From the NCBI RefSeq assembly GCF_043497005.1, contig NZ_JBIEKE010000002.1, positions 868,001 to 932,000 on the forward strand: a stretch of 64,000 bases of DNA, written 5' to 3'. The notes below the pieces were generated by a model that was not told where the DNA came from, ran no database searches, and saw only the letters and a list, made by a program, of their open reading frames with translations. The stretch's first letter is position 1; every line of letters begins with the position of its first letter. Position numbers and translations under genes: made by a program. This document shows, piece by piece, positions 16,544 through 24,272 of this stretch. This DNA comes from Halobacillus_A sp043497005. Its GTDB lineage: Bacteria > Bacillota > Bacilli > Bacillales > Halobacillaceae.

Positions 16544-17104
16544 ATGTACGATATTGCAATTATTGGGGCGGGGCCAGCTGGAGCCAGCGCAGCTTTATTT
16601 GCTGCCAAAGCAGGAAAACAGGTTATATTTTTTGATAGCGGGAAAAGCATTACTGCAAAAGCTTGGGTAGAAAATCATTATGGTGTAAAAGAAACGGAAG
16701 GTCCAGAACTATTAAAAACTGGACAAAGCCAAGCTACTAAATTTGGCGCAGAACTGGTGAAAGAAAATGTAATTTCAGTCCAAGAAGGTGATAACGGATT
16801 GACCGTAGAAACAGAGCAGCAATCCTACGATGCAGATCACCTTATCTTTGCTACTGGAATGTCCGCTAAGCTCGCTGAGTCGTTTGGTCTTACAGTTATA
16901 GACGGCACAGAGCCGAGAGTTGCAAAAATAATTGAGGTGAATGATGAAGGCCGAACAGACCGACCGAACGTGTGGGCAGCAGGTACTGTAGCTGGAGTGA
17001 GTGTGCATACGATCATCACAGCTGGTGATGGAGCAAAAGTGGCGGTTAATGTTATAAGTGAATTAAATGGAGAACGTTATGTAGACCATGACATCCTTAA
17101 ATGA
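16544..17104 (+). CDS. Single-domain FAD-binding flavoprotein (thioredoxin-reductase-like)
   Basis: A 186-residue protein with the FAD motif IAIIGAGPAGASAALFAA at the N-terminus and a second FAD-contacting motif NVWAAGTVAGVSVHTIITAGDGAKVAVNV at the C-terminus. These are the two halves of a thioredoxin-reductase FAD domain. The NADPH domain that normally sits between them and the CxxC redox pair are absent; true thioredoxin reductases have about 310 residues. So it cannot work as one alone. It could be an FAD-dependent oxidase or use a separate electron partner. The start is supported by AAAGGAGAG. It is not a fragment: both ends are intact and flanked by proper signals. Confidence 0.75.
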   Translation: MYDIAIIGAGPAGASAALFAAKAGKQVIFFDSGKSITAKAWVENHYGVKETEGPELLKTGQSQATKFGAELVKENVISVQEGDNGLTVETEQQSYDADHLIFATGMSAKLAESFGLTVIDGTEPRVAKIIEVNDEGRTDRPNVWAAGTVAGVSVHTIITAGDGAKVAVNVISELNGERYVDHDILK

Positions 17105-17159
17105 AAAGATTTTCAATGACCTATATCAACGCGGAGTCTTATCAAATTCTAAGTAAAGA

Positions 17160-17325
17160 AACACAGCTTGTAGAGGAAAATCGCTTTTCGGTGGATGCTT
17201 GCCGCGGGCACGGAAAGCGAAGTATTTTGACGGAGCGATGGTAAAATTCTTTCTTGGCACATAAATAATCCGAACTGATTTCAATAAAATCGTTCGGATT
17301 ATATTATGCCTTATTCAGTTATGGT
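17160..17325. repeat. Interspersed repeat: inverted module C fragment plus palindrome P
   Basis: The segment 17185-17325 is the reverse complement of about 58935-59065. It contains the palindrome AATAATCCGAACTGAT...ATCGTTCGGATTAT (17264-17303) joined to CGGAAAGCGAAGTATTTTGACGGAGCGAT. The palindrome part sits 35 bp after the corA stop and may also serve as its terminator. Confidence 0.75.
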
Positions 17326-17338
17326 CCAACCTCTTCTT

Positions 17339-18292
17339 TTAATCAAACCATCCTTTTTTCTTAAACCAGAAGACCATTGTGACAACCATAGCAATCATAA
17401 TGAACCAAACGACGTAATAACCGGACTCTGTTTCTAGTTCAGGCATGTTAACGAAATTCATGCCATATACACCTACCACAAACGTTAACGGCATAAAAAT
17501 AACAGAAATAACAGTAAGAATCTGCATCGTTCTATTGGTTTGGTGAGAGTTTAAAGATAAATAACTATCCCTTATATCTTGTGTCATCTCTCGGTTAGAA
17601 GCGACGATCTCCGCTGCTTTTATCAAATGGTCATAAACGTCAGCAAAGTATTCTCTTCTCTCCTGAACCCCTTCAAGAGGATGTGTATACAACATCCTAT
17701 AAAGTAAATCTCTCATCGGATGAATAGTTTGTCGAATTTTTAATAGTTCGCTTCTCCGATCAAATAACTCTTCTAACAACTGCTCCATAGTGAGATTTTT
17801 CGTATTATCTTCAATTTCATTAATATGATCTTCAATTTCATAAACAATAGGAAAATAATGATCCACCACGTTATCAAGCAGTTGATAGAGGATAAAGTAT
17901 TCATCTAGATTATTATTTTGACCATTATTTCGTTTTAACAGCCTTTCGACTGAATCTATTTCCTCACATGGCTGCTTGTGAAAAGTAACAACAAAGTCTT
18001 CCCCAAGGAACAGGTTAATCTCACTTCGATCTAAGCTTTTTTTATGCAGCGCGTGAAACACAAAAAACGTATGGTCATCATAATAATCAATCTTTGGCCG
18101 CTGCAAGTCATGGAGACAATCTTCTATCGCCAGCGGATGAAATTGAAAATATGTACGCAGCAAACCCACTTCATCCTGTGTAGGTTTTTCAAAATCCACC
18201 CAGTACCAATCGTAGTTGGCAGTAGTTAATTCTGCCAACTCGGAAAAATGCTGCAGTCCTTCCGTCTTTGAATATCCGTAAATTCTTAACAT
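17339..18292 (-). CDS. corA: CorA-family magnesium/cobalt transporter
   Basis: A 317-residue protein of normal CorA length. A long cytoplasmic N-terminal domain is followed by two C-terminal helices (about residues 255-275 and 290-310) joined by the signature YGMNFVNMPE, the GMN selectivity motif. It forms a pentameric divalent-cation channel. It is divergent from an acetyltransferase gene. The ribosome-binding site AAAGGTGAT lies before ATG 18292. No M-box is evident in the short upstream region. Confidence 0.93.
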   Translation of the reverse strand: MLRIYGYSKTEGLQHFSELAELTTANYDWYWVDFEKPTQDEVGLLRTYFQFHPLAIEDCLHDLQRPKIDYYDDHTFFVFHALHKKSLDRSEINLFLGEDFVVTFHKQPCEEIDSVERLLKRNNGQNNNLDEYFILYQLLDNVVDHYFPIVYEIEDHINEIEDNTKNLTMEQLLEELFDRRSELLKIRQTIHPMRDLLYRMLYTHPLEGVQERREYFADVYDHLIKAAEIVASNREMTQDIRDSYLSLNSHQTNRTMQILTVISVIFMPLTFVVGVYGMNFVNMPELETESGYYVVWFIMIAMVVTMVFWFKKKGWFD

Positions 18293-18408
18293 CCTATCAC
18301 CTTTCTCCTTACGATCCTAAATTACCCGTTTACGTTGAACTAAAACATCTGCTCTTTTATTTTTATATGATAGGATAGAGATAAGATACCCTAATAAGGG
18401 GGATATTT

Positions 18409-19014
18409 ATGAGTGCAACGAAAACATTATTAAAAAGTGACACCTTCCAGTTACGAAGTATAACGGATGAGGATATCCCTTCTTTATTTCATCTCATTTA
18501 TGGAGATGCAGATCCTGAATGGAAAAAATGGGACGCTCCTTACTATCCTCTTGAACCCCACACGATCGATACGTACCGCAGTCACGAGAACGCCAGAAAA
18601 GAAAGATTAAAAAACGAGGAACCTGATTCAAGACTGGTGATAGAAGTAGACAACACTATTATTGGGACGGTTTCTTACTATTGGGAGCATAAAGCTTCTT
18701 TATGGCTTGAGGTGGGAATCGGCATTTATAATCCATCTTATTGGAGCGGTGGTTATGGAACAAAAGCCTTACGAATGTGGATTGATCACATGTTTGCAAG
18801 CTTTCCTATCGCCAGGGTTGGTATAACTACATGGTCAAAAAATGAACGAATGATGAGAGTTGGAGAAAAATTAGGAATGAAGCTGGAAGGCCGTTTGCGA
18901 AAATGCAGAATTTATGAAGGTAAACATTATGACTCTATTCGAATGGGAATTCTAAGAGAAGAGTGGGATGAAGCAAAAAAAAGAATGAACAGGCTGGGTT
19001 TCTCTACAAGCTGA
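18409..19014 (+). CDS. GNAT-family N-acetyltransferase (RimJ/RimL-like)
   Basis: A 201-residue acetyl-CoA-dependent transferase. The domain starts FQLRSITDEDIPSLFHLI and contains the acetyl-CoA loop region NPSYWSGGYGTKALRMWIDHMF near residue 108 and the terminal block NERMMRVGEKLGMKLEGRLRKCRIYEGKHYDSIRMGILREEW. This order is typical of RimJ/RimL-type enzymes that modify protein N-termini, amines or small molecules. AAGGGGGATATTT precedes the start. The substrate is unknown. Confidence 0.85.
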   Translation: MSATKTLLKSDTFQLRSITDEDIPSLFHLIYGDADPEWKKWDAPYYPLEPHTIDTYRSHENARKERLKNEEPDSRLVIEVDNTIIGTVSYYWEHKASLWLEVGIGIYNPSYWSGGYGTKALRMWIDHMFASFPIARVGITTWSKNERMMRVGEKLGMKLEGRLRKCRIYEGKHYDSIRMGILREEWDEAKKRMNRLGFSTS

Positions 19015-19046
19015 GAAGGACTCTATTGGATAGAGTCCTTCTCTTT
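19014..19046. terminator. Bidirectional terminator between GNAT gene and ppaC
   Basis: Stem AGAAGGACTCTA with TAGAGTCCTTCT, followed by CTTTTA, between convergent genes. The hairpin overlaps the GNAT stop codon. Confidence 0.88.
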
Positions 19047-19051
19047 TACAT

Positions 19052-19978
19052 TTAACCTAGTTGCTCATTTAACGGTGGTACGATTTGCTTCTTACGTGAC
19101 ACTACACCGTTTAAAACAGCTTGATTATCTGTCAATTCAACTCCAAACGCCTGGTTAACCGCATTCGATTGATCACCAATTGCAATAACCGTGGAATCGT
19201 TTGTGAGAATATCCGTAATGACAAACACAAACAAATCCAGAGACTTTGAAGATACTGTTTCGTGAATAGCTTTCGTAAGTTCAGCTTTCCGCTGTAGTAC
19301 TTCCTGTGTGTCTACTGTGTTAACCTGGGCAATTTCTACTTTAGCATCGCCCATTGAAAATTCTTTTGCATCTAAAGACAATAGTTCCTCAGCCGTAGAG
19401 TCGCTGATATCTGCACCAGCTTTAAGCATATCAAGGCCGTACACCTCAGCTTCAACTCCTGCAATAGCTTCCAGCTCTTTCGCAACCTCTACATCTTCTT
19501 CCGTGCAAGTCGGAGATTTGAATAAAAGAGAGTCTGAAATGATGGATGATAGCAGCAAGCCTGCTGTACTCTTAGAAATATCCTGCCCTTTTTCTTTAAA
19601 CATTTTTGTTAATATTGTAGCTGTACAGCCTACCGGTTCTGCCCGGTAATAAAGCGGCCCATTTGTTTCGAAATTTGCGATTCTATGATGATCAATCACT
19701 TCAGTTACTTGAACTTCGTCAATGTCTTCAGCGCTTTGCTGGCGTTCATTATGGTCGACAAGAATCACCTGCTCCACTTCATTGCTTACAGTTTGAACTT
19801 CTCTAGGTGCATCTACGTTAAAATGATCCAGTGCGTACTGCGTTTCACTGTTTACCTCTCCTAAACGAACAGCTTCTACATCTTCACCTAACTTATGTTT
19901 AAGTTCAGCATAAACGATGGCTGAGCAAATCGTATCCGTGTCTGGATTTTTGTGTCCAAAAACGAGCTTCTTTGACAT
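19052..19978 (-). CDS. ppaC: Manganese-dependent inorganic pyrophosphatase (family II)
   Basis: Hydrolyses pyrophosphate in the cytoplasm, pulling biosynthetic reactions forward. The protein has 308 residues, the standard family II length. The metal ligands are visible in GHKNPDTDTICSA (residues 7-19), LVDHNE near residue 74 and the DHH signature VIDHHRIANF near residue 95. The C-terminal DHHA2 domain ends SRKKQIVPPLNEQL, which carries the substrate-binding Arg-Lys-Lys. It is monocistronic, with a good ribosome-binding site (AAAGGAGAGG). Confidence 0.95.
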   Translation of the reverse strand: MSKKLVFGHKNPDTDTICSAIVYAELKHKLGEDVEAVRLGEVNSETQYALDHFNVDAPREVQTVSNEVEQVILVDHNERQQSAEDIDEVQVTEVIDHHRIANFETNGPLYYRAEPVGCTATILTKMFKEKGQDISKSTAGLLLSSIISDSLLFKSPTCTEEDVEVAKELEAIAGVEAEVYGLDMLKAGADISDSTAEELLSLDAKEFSMGDAKVEIAQVNTVDTQEVLQRKAELTKAIHETVSSKSLDLFVFVITDILTNDSTVIAIGDQSNAVNQAFGVELTDNQAVLNGVVSRKKQIVPPLNEQLG

Positions 19979-20137
19979 GATAACCTCTCCTTTACCTCAC
20001 AATATGTAATTACAACTCCAGTTCCGATTATAAGGGAAATTCCACTATACGTCTATTATCTCCATATAAAATCTATTGTTTAAAGAAGCTAAATAATGGA
20101 AATAGACCATTAAATCGTTAAAAAGGAAGTGACATCG

Positions 20138-21271
20138 ATGAAAGCTGTAACTTATCAAGGTAAAGAGAAAATGGTCGTTAAAGATATGCCGGCTCCATCT
20201 TTGCAAAATAGTGGTGACATGATTGTTCGAATAACTGCCAGCGGTATTTGTGGATCAGACCTTCATTTATATAAAGGCGGTATCGAGCCTCAAGAAGATT
20301 ACATTGTAGGTCACGAGCCTATGGGAATAGTAGAGGAAGTAGGAAGTGATGTGAAAAGCTTACAAAAAGGAGACCGCGTCGTTATCCCGTTTAATATAGG
20401 GTGCGGAGAATGCTTTTTCTGTAAAAACCAAATGGAAAGTCAGTGCGATGAATCGAACCCTCATAGCGATGCTGGCGGTCTCTTCGGCTTTACAGAACCT
20501 TTTGGAGGCTACCCGGGGGGACAAGCTGAATATTTAAGAGTTCCTTATGCTGACTTCACTTCATTTAAAGTACCCGAGTCAAGTGAACTGGATGATGAAC
20601 AAGTAGTGTTTTTATCTGACGTGATTCCTACTGCCTATTGGAGTGTAGAAAGCAGCGGTGTTAAAGAAGGCGACACCGTCATCGTATTAGGAAGCGGCCC
20701 TATCGGCTTAATGAGTCAAAAGTTTGCTGCCCTTAAGGGGGCCAAACGTGTTATTGCCGTTGATCACGTGGACCACAGATTGGAGCACGCCAAACGAACG
20801 AACAATGTGGAAACGTTTAATTTTTCAAACACCGATGAAATAGGCTCCTTGCTTTTTCATGAAACTAAAGGCGGAGCCGATGTCATTATTGATTGTGTAG
20901 GTATGGACGGAACAGTCTCTCCTAAAGAAGAGTTTGGTTCGGAGCATGATAATCAATTTGGAACAATAAGCCCGATTATTACAGCCTCACAAGCGATTCG
21001 AAAATTCGGTACAGTACAATTAACAGGTGTATATGGCACGGAAGCCAATGGGTTTCCACTCGGCGACTTCTTCAGCAGGAACATTTCATTAAAAATGGGA
21101 CAGGCCCCTGTCATCCATTTAATGCCGAAACTCTACGATATGGTAGAAAACAATGAGTTTGATCCTACAGATATCATTACGCATACCATGAATATCGAAG
21201 ATGCTGCAAAAGGCTACGATGTTTTTGATAAAAAAGAAGATGGAAACATCAAAGTAATTTTAAAACCATAA
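20138..21271 (+). CDS. Zinc-dependent alcohol dehydrogenase family protein
   Basis: A 377-residue medium-chain dehydrogenase. The catalytic-zinc region is GICGSDLHLY near residue 38 with GHEPMG near 62. The structural zinc is held by the four cysteines of CGECFFCKNQMESQC near residue 92. The NAD(P) motif is VIVLGSGPIGLM near 182. An insertion after the structural zinc (SNPHSDAGGLFGFTEPFGGYPGGQAEYLR) is typical of the branch containing glutathione-independent formaldehyde dehydrogenases. I start at ATG 20138, behind AAGGAAGTG. The substrate is not predictable. Confidence 0.87.
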   Translation: MKAVTYQGKEKMVVKDMPAPSLQNSGDMIVRITASGICGSDLHLYKGGIEPQEDYIVGHEPMGIVEEVGSDVKSLQKGDRVVIPFNIGCGECFFCKNQMESQCDESNPHSDAGGLFGFTEPFGGYPGGQAEYLRVPYADFTSFKVPESSELDDEQVVFLSDVIPTAYWSVESSGVKEGDTVIVLGSGPIGLMSQKFAALKGAKRVIAVDHVDHRLEHAKRTNNVETFNFSNTDEIGSLLFHETKGGADVIIDCVGMDGTVSPKEEFGSEHDNQFGTISPIITASQAIRKFGTVQLTGVYGTEANGFPLGDFFSRNISLKMGQAPVIHLMPKLYDMVENNEFDPTDIITHTMNIEDAAKGYDVFDKKEDGNIKVILKP

Positions 21272-22005
21272 GATAAATAGGAAGCGGCACCTTAAAGAAA
21301 CCTTCATTTCTCTGCGGTCTTTTATGAATGGGAAAATTTCTATCGTTAGAAAGTATTAAGAATCCTATAAAAATGGCCACCACGAGACTCTCGATGTGAA
21401 TGTCCTTTAGCAAACGCTGCTTTCATAAAGGCTCAGTTTGAGTAAATCAATGCTCAAGATCTATTTCGAAAAATGGTTGGAGGAAACGGCGAGACTCCTG
21501 AGGGAAATGGGAATGAGGTGTGACCCCACAGGGCTGATAAAGTCCTTGGAGGCACACCATTAGCCCGAAGAAAGGGAGTCGTTTGATGCCATCCAAAACT
21601 AAAGATCGATGAAAGATAGAATTATAAAAGCGTCCTGCGTGGAATTTAATTTCCACACAGGACGCTTTTCTTCTAACAATTAAAATATGTACTATTCCTA
21701 CATAAATTTAACGATTCGTTTTCACATTAGTGATTTAGCCAGACAACATATCGATAGGTTTTAGATTGATCTTTGTTGATGACACGAGGAGCTTTCGCGG
21801 ATGACGCCTGGTCGATTAAAACCGGCCACGTCCGGTGCAGCGCGAGCGGGCCGTGCCCGCGGCAAGCAATTCGTGACGCTCTTTAAGATTTCTCTTCAAG
21901 CTGAGAAACAGCAGCTTAAGTTGTTGTTTCTTTTAGGGTTTGCAAAAATTGAACCAGGGAACTAATAAGTTATGTTTAACCATTACGTTAGAGGGAGTCA
22001 GGACG
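21272..22005. repeat. Long intergenic region made of repeat modules A (tail), B, D and C
   Basis: No gene is seen. A module A tail occupies roughly 21296-21450. Module B (21481-21585) has AAACGGCGAGACTCC...GGAGTCGTTT inverted ends. A hairpin (21636-21672) pairs GCGTCCTG and GTGGAA with their complements. Module D (21669-21795) is shared with 34009-34135. A GC-rich module C remnant (21795-21880) is followed by the leader of the DUF1206 gene. Confidence 0.72.
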
Positions 22006-22857
22006 ATGAGTACAACTTTTATATCGAAGCGCAAGAAAAAATTACAAAATAATAATAATTCTGAAGAAATAAAACCTTGGATCAGAAGATTCGGCCGCTT
22101 CGGACATATGATGAAAGGAACAGTATACGGCCTAGTAGGCGTCCTCTCTTTTATGGCAGCTATTGGCGCAGGCGGTGAAACAACTGGTACAGGAGGTATG
22201 TTTCGATCACTAGCTTCCCAGCCTTTTGGCGAAGTTTTACTTTGGATTATAGGCATTGGCCTTATCGGTTATCTTACATGGGTAATCATTAAATCTATTT
22301 ATGACACTTCCAATAAAGGAAGAGATATAAAAGGTTTAATTACACGAACTGGATATCTCGTTGGAGGGGGCATTTATGGTGCCCTTGCTTTAAACGCTTT
22401 TCAAATTGCCATGCATGCCGGAAGCAGCGGTAACTCCGAGCAATCCATATCTGCGATGTTATTAGGTCAACCATTTGGACCAGGGCTGGTCGGTCTTTTG
22501 GGGCTTATTATTATTGGATATGGAGTGACAGAATTTTATAGCGGAGCGACTAACCATTTTTTAAAGAAATTTAATCATCATGAAATGAATGAACATGAAA
22601 GAAAAATTGCTAAGCAGTCTGGGAAAATGGGATTAATCTCTAGAGGCGCGGTTCTGGCTATTATAGGATTTTTCTTCGTGCAGACGGCTATGACTTCCAA
22701 CCCGGATGAATCTAAAGGATTGGATGGTGCCTTGGCCGAAGTCTCTCAACAGCCTTTTGGCCAATGGCTGTTAGGCATTGTTGCGCTAGGTTTTATTCTT
22801 TATGGTATCTATGAAATAACACGGGGCCGTTATGAAAGAATGAGCTTTGGTAAGTAA
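22006..22857 (+). CDS. DUF1206 membrane protein with three internal repeats
   Basis: A 283-residue membrane protein. It consists of three homologous units of about 80 residues, each with two helices. Unit landmarks are GRFGHMMKGTVYGLVGVLSF, RTGYLVGGGIYGALALNAF and KMGLISRGAVLAIIGFFFV, with a QPFG motif in each unit (SQPFGEVLL, GQPFGPGLV, QQPFGQWLL). This matches DUF1206, a six-helix family of unknown function. I start at ATG 22006 behind GAGGGAGTC; the frame is open upstream but has no better signal. A basic, Asn-rich N-terminus (KRKKKLQNNNN) is probably cytoplasmic. Confidence 0.87.
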   Translation: MSTTFISKRKKKLQNNNNSEEIKPWIRRFGRFGHMMKGTVYGLVGVLSFMAAIGAGGETTGTGGMFRSLASQPFGEVLLWIIGIGLIGYLTWVIIKSIYDTSNKGRDIKGLITRTGYLVGGGIYGALALNAFQIAMHAGSSGNSEQSISAMLLGQPFGPGLVGLLGLIIIGYGVTEFYSGATNHFLKKFNHHEMNEHERKIAKQSGKMGLISRGAVLAIIGFFFVQTAMTSNPDESKGLDGALAEVSQQPFGQWLLGIVALGFILYGIYEITRGRYERMSFGK

Positions 22858-22996
22858 GGTTCTGTGCAGCGCAGTTTACCACTCCTTCTAGTATGCTCCA
22901 TCTTCGTGAATGAACTATTTATGGACAAGTCTTTATCTTGACTCTTTAGTGTATCTGCATGGTAATTAATTGAATTTAACCAACCTGAGATATTAA

Positions 22997-23038
22997 AAAG
23001 TCGAGTAAAAAACGTCTACGATTTTTTACTCGACTTTC
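22997..23038. terminator. Terminator after rsgA
   Basis: A 14-bp perfect stem (AGTCGAGTAAAAAA with TTTTTTACTCGACT) lies between the convergent DUF1206 and rsgA genes. Confidence 0.85.
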
Positions 23039-23065
23039 AATCTTTCTTTATTTTATGCTTTTTCA

Positions 23066-24076
23066 CTACTTTGCTGAACGAGGTCCATGAAGAATTCGAT
23101 TTGTGCGATGTGTGCCATACTTTTCTTTTAACTCAAGCCGATGAAGCTCTCGGTTTAATTTATGATAATTCTTTACTCTCTCAGCGTTCAGCTTACCTGA
23201 ATCAACCGCTTGCAGAACGACGCACCCCGGTTCACTTTCATGCTTACAGTCACGGAACTTACAAGTCAAAGCCAGCTTTTCAATGTCTGAGAAAGCCGCT
23301 TCCACACCTTCTCCATCACCCCATAACTGAACCTCTCTCATACCTGGAGTGTCAATGAACACCAAGCCGTTATCAAGAGTGAACATTTCCCTGTGAGTAG
23401 TGGTGTGGCGGCCTTTATCATCCTGGGAGCGAACATGTTTTGTTTGCTGTACATCCTCCCTAAGCAAGAAATTAATTAACGTGGATTTCCCCACTCCAGA
23501 AGAGCCAATTAATGCATAGGTGTAACCAGATTGCAGCTCTTTCATAAACTCTTCCATCCCATCTAACGATACACTGCTTACTCCGTAAACAGGTACAGCT
23601 GGAATTCTTTGTTCAATTTGATGAATAAAAATTTCCGGCGCCTCACACAAATCCCTTTTTGTACAAACGATCAGCGGGGCTGCTCCACTCTCATATACTT
23701 GATAAACATATCTTTCCAAACGCTGCAAGTTAAATTCTGAGTTCATCGCCGTTAAGATAATCACAACATTCATGTTCGCAGCAATTACCTGTTCATTATG
23801 CTGCCTGCCTGGTTCTTTTCTAGACAGTACTGTATTCCTTGTTAACACTCCGTGTACAAGAGCTTTTCCTTGATCATAAGGTTCGAAGACCACCCAATCC
23901 CCTACCACTGGTCGTATCGGTGATTTATAGCGGAATTTTCCTGACAAATGACCTTGAAGTGTTCCTTGTTCTGTCCATAGTGTAAAAATACTTGAAGATG
24001 AGCGTGCTATACGCCCTGCCTGCTCACCACTTTTTAATTGATCAGTTACTTCTATTGGCAAACTTTTTACTTTCAC
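23066..24076 (-). CDS. rsgA: Ribosome small-subunit-dependent GTPase A (stand-alone, long form)
   Basis: Circularly permuted GTPase that checks and releases maturation factors from the 30S subunit. The order seen is an OB-fold N-terminus, then G4 (TKRDLC near residue 142), G1 (ALIGSSGVGKSTLIN near 191) and G3 (DTPGMREV near 241), then a zinc domain with CKFRDCKHESEPGC near 272. At 336 residues it is longer than the roughly 300-residue RsgA that Bacillus encodes beside prkC. Here it stands alone, so it is probably a second copy. The start is GTG 24076 with GGAGG six bases upstream. That ribosome-binding site can be hidden by a leader structure (24076-24195). Confidence 0.92.
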   Translation of the reverse strand: MKVKSLPIEVTDQLKSGEQAGRIARSSSSIFTLWTEQGTLQGHLSGKFRYKSPIRPVVGDWVVFEPYDQGKALVHGVLTRNTVLSRKEPGRQHNEQVIAANMNVVIILTAMNSEFNLQRLERYVYQVYESGAAPLIVCTKRDLCEAPEIFIHQIEQRIPAVPVYGVSSVSLDGMEEFMKELQSGYTYALIGSSGVGKSTLINFLLREDVQQTKHVRSQDDKGRHTTTHREMFTLDNGLVFIDTPGMREVQLWGDGEGVEAAFSDIEKLALTCKFRDCKHESEPGCVVLQAVDSGKLNAERVKNYHKLNRELHRLELKEKYGTHRTNRILHGPRSAK

Positions 24077-24195
24077 TAAAATCCTCCTAATATGGGAGGA
24101 CGCTCACGTTTAGCTGATGTGTCCTCCTGTTTGTGATAGATGGTAAATGTTTTGTACGAAATAAAATTTTCTCATAACACATCAGCTCCTTTACT
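24076..24195 (-). promoter_or_regulatory. Predicted erm-type translational attenuator upstream of rsgA
   Basis: Four complementary segments lie between a leader-peptide ribosome-binding site and rsgA. Segment 1 (24177-24187, AGCTGATGTGT) is an exact complement of segment 2 (24112-24122, ACACATCAGCT). GGAGGAC overlapping segment 2 (24121-24127) is the complement of segment 3 (24095-24101, GTCCTCC). Segment 3 also pairs with the rsgA ribosome-binding site (24081-24087, GGAGGAT). Pairing 1:2 plus 3:4 hides the rsgA site; pairing 2:3 frees it. Confidence 0.68.
24110..24175 (-). CDS. Leader peptide of rsgA, 21 residues
   Basis: Reads MRKFYFVQNIYHLSQTGGHIS with its own AAAGGAG ribosome-binding site ten bases before the ATG and a TAA stop 33 bases before the rsgA start. 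Its last codons are segment 2 of the attenuator and its ribosome-binding/start region is segment 1. A ribosome that stalls inside the ORF would therefore release segment 2 for pairing with segment 3. The short length, own signal and overlap with the structure all fit a regulatory leader peptide rather than a functional protein. Confidence 0.65.
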   Translation of the reverse strand: MRKFYFVQNIYHLSQTGGHIS

Positions 24196-24232
24196 TTATC
24201 TTCCTCTATTATATATAAACGTTATAAAAAAA

Positions 24233-24268
24233 ACATCAAGTAAAGGAAATTCCCTTTACTTGATGTTT
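24233..24268 (-). terminator. Terminator after pbpC
   Basis: CATCAAGTAAAGG pairs with CCTTTACTTGATG around a short loop. Reading leftward it is followed by TTTTTTTTATAACG, a strong T-tract. It separates pbpC from the rsgA leader downstream. Confidence 0.87.
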
Positions 24269-24272
24269 TTGA

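Noticed and set aside
21481..21672. Transposon or insertion sequence in repeat-rich gaps
   Set aside because: No transposase frame or remnant was found in any of the repeat regions.
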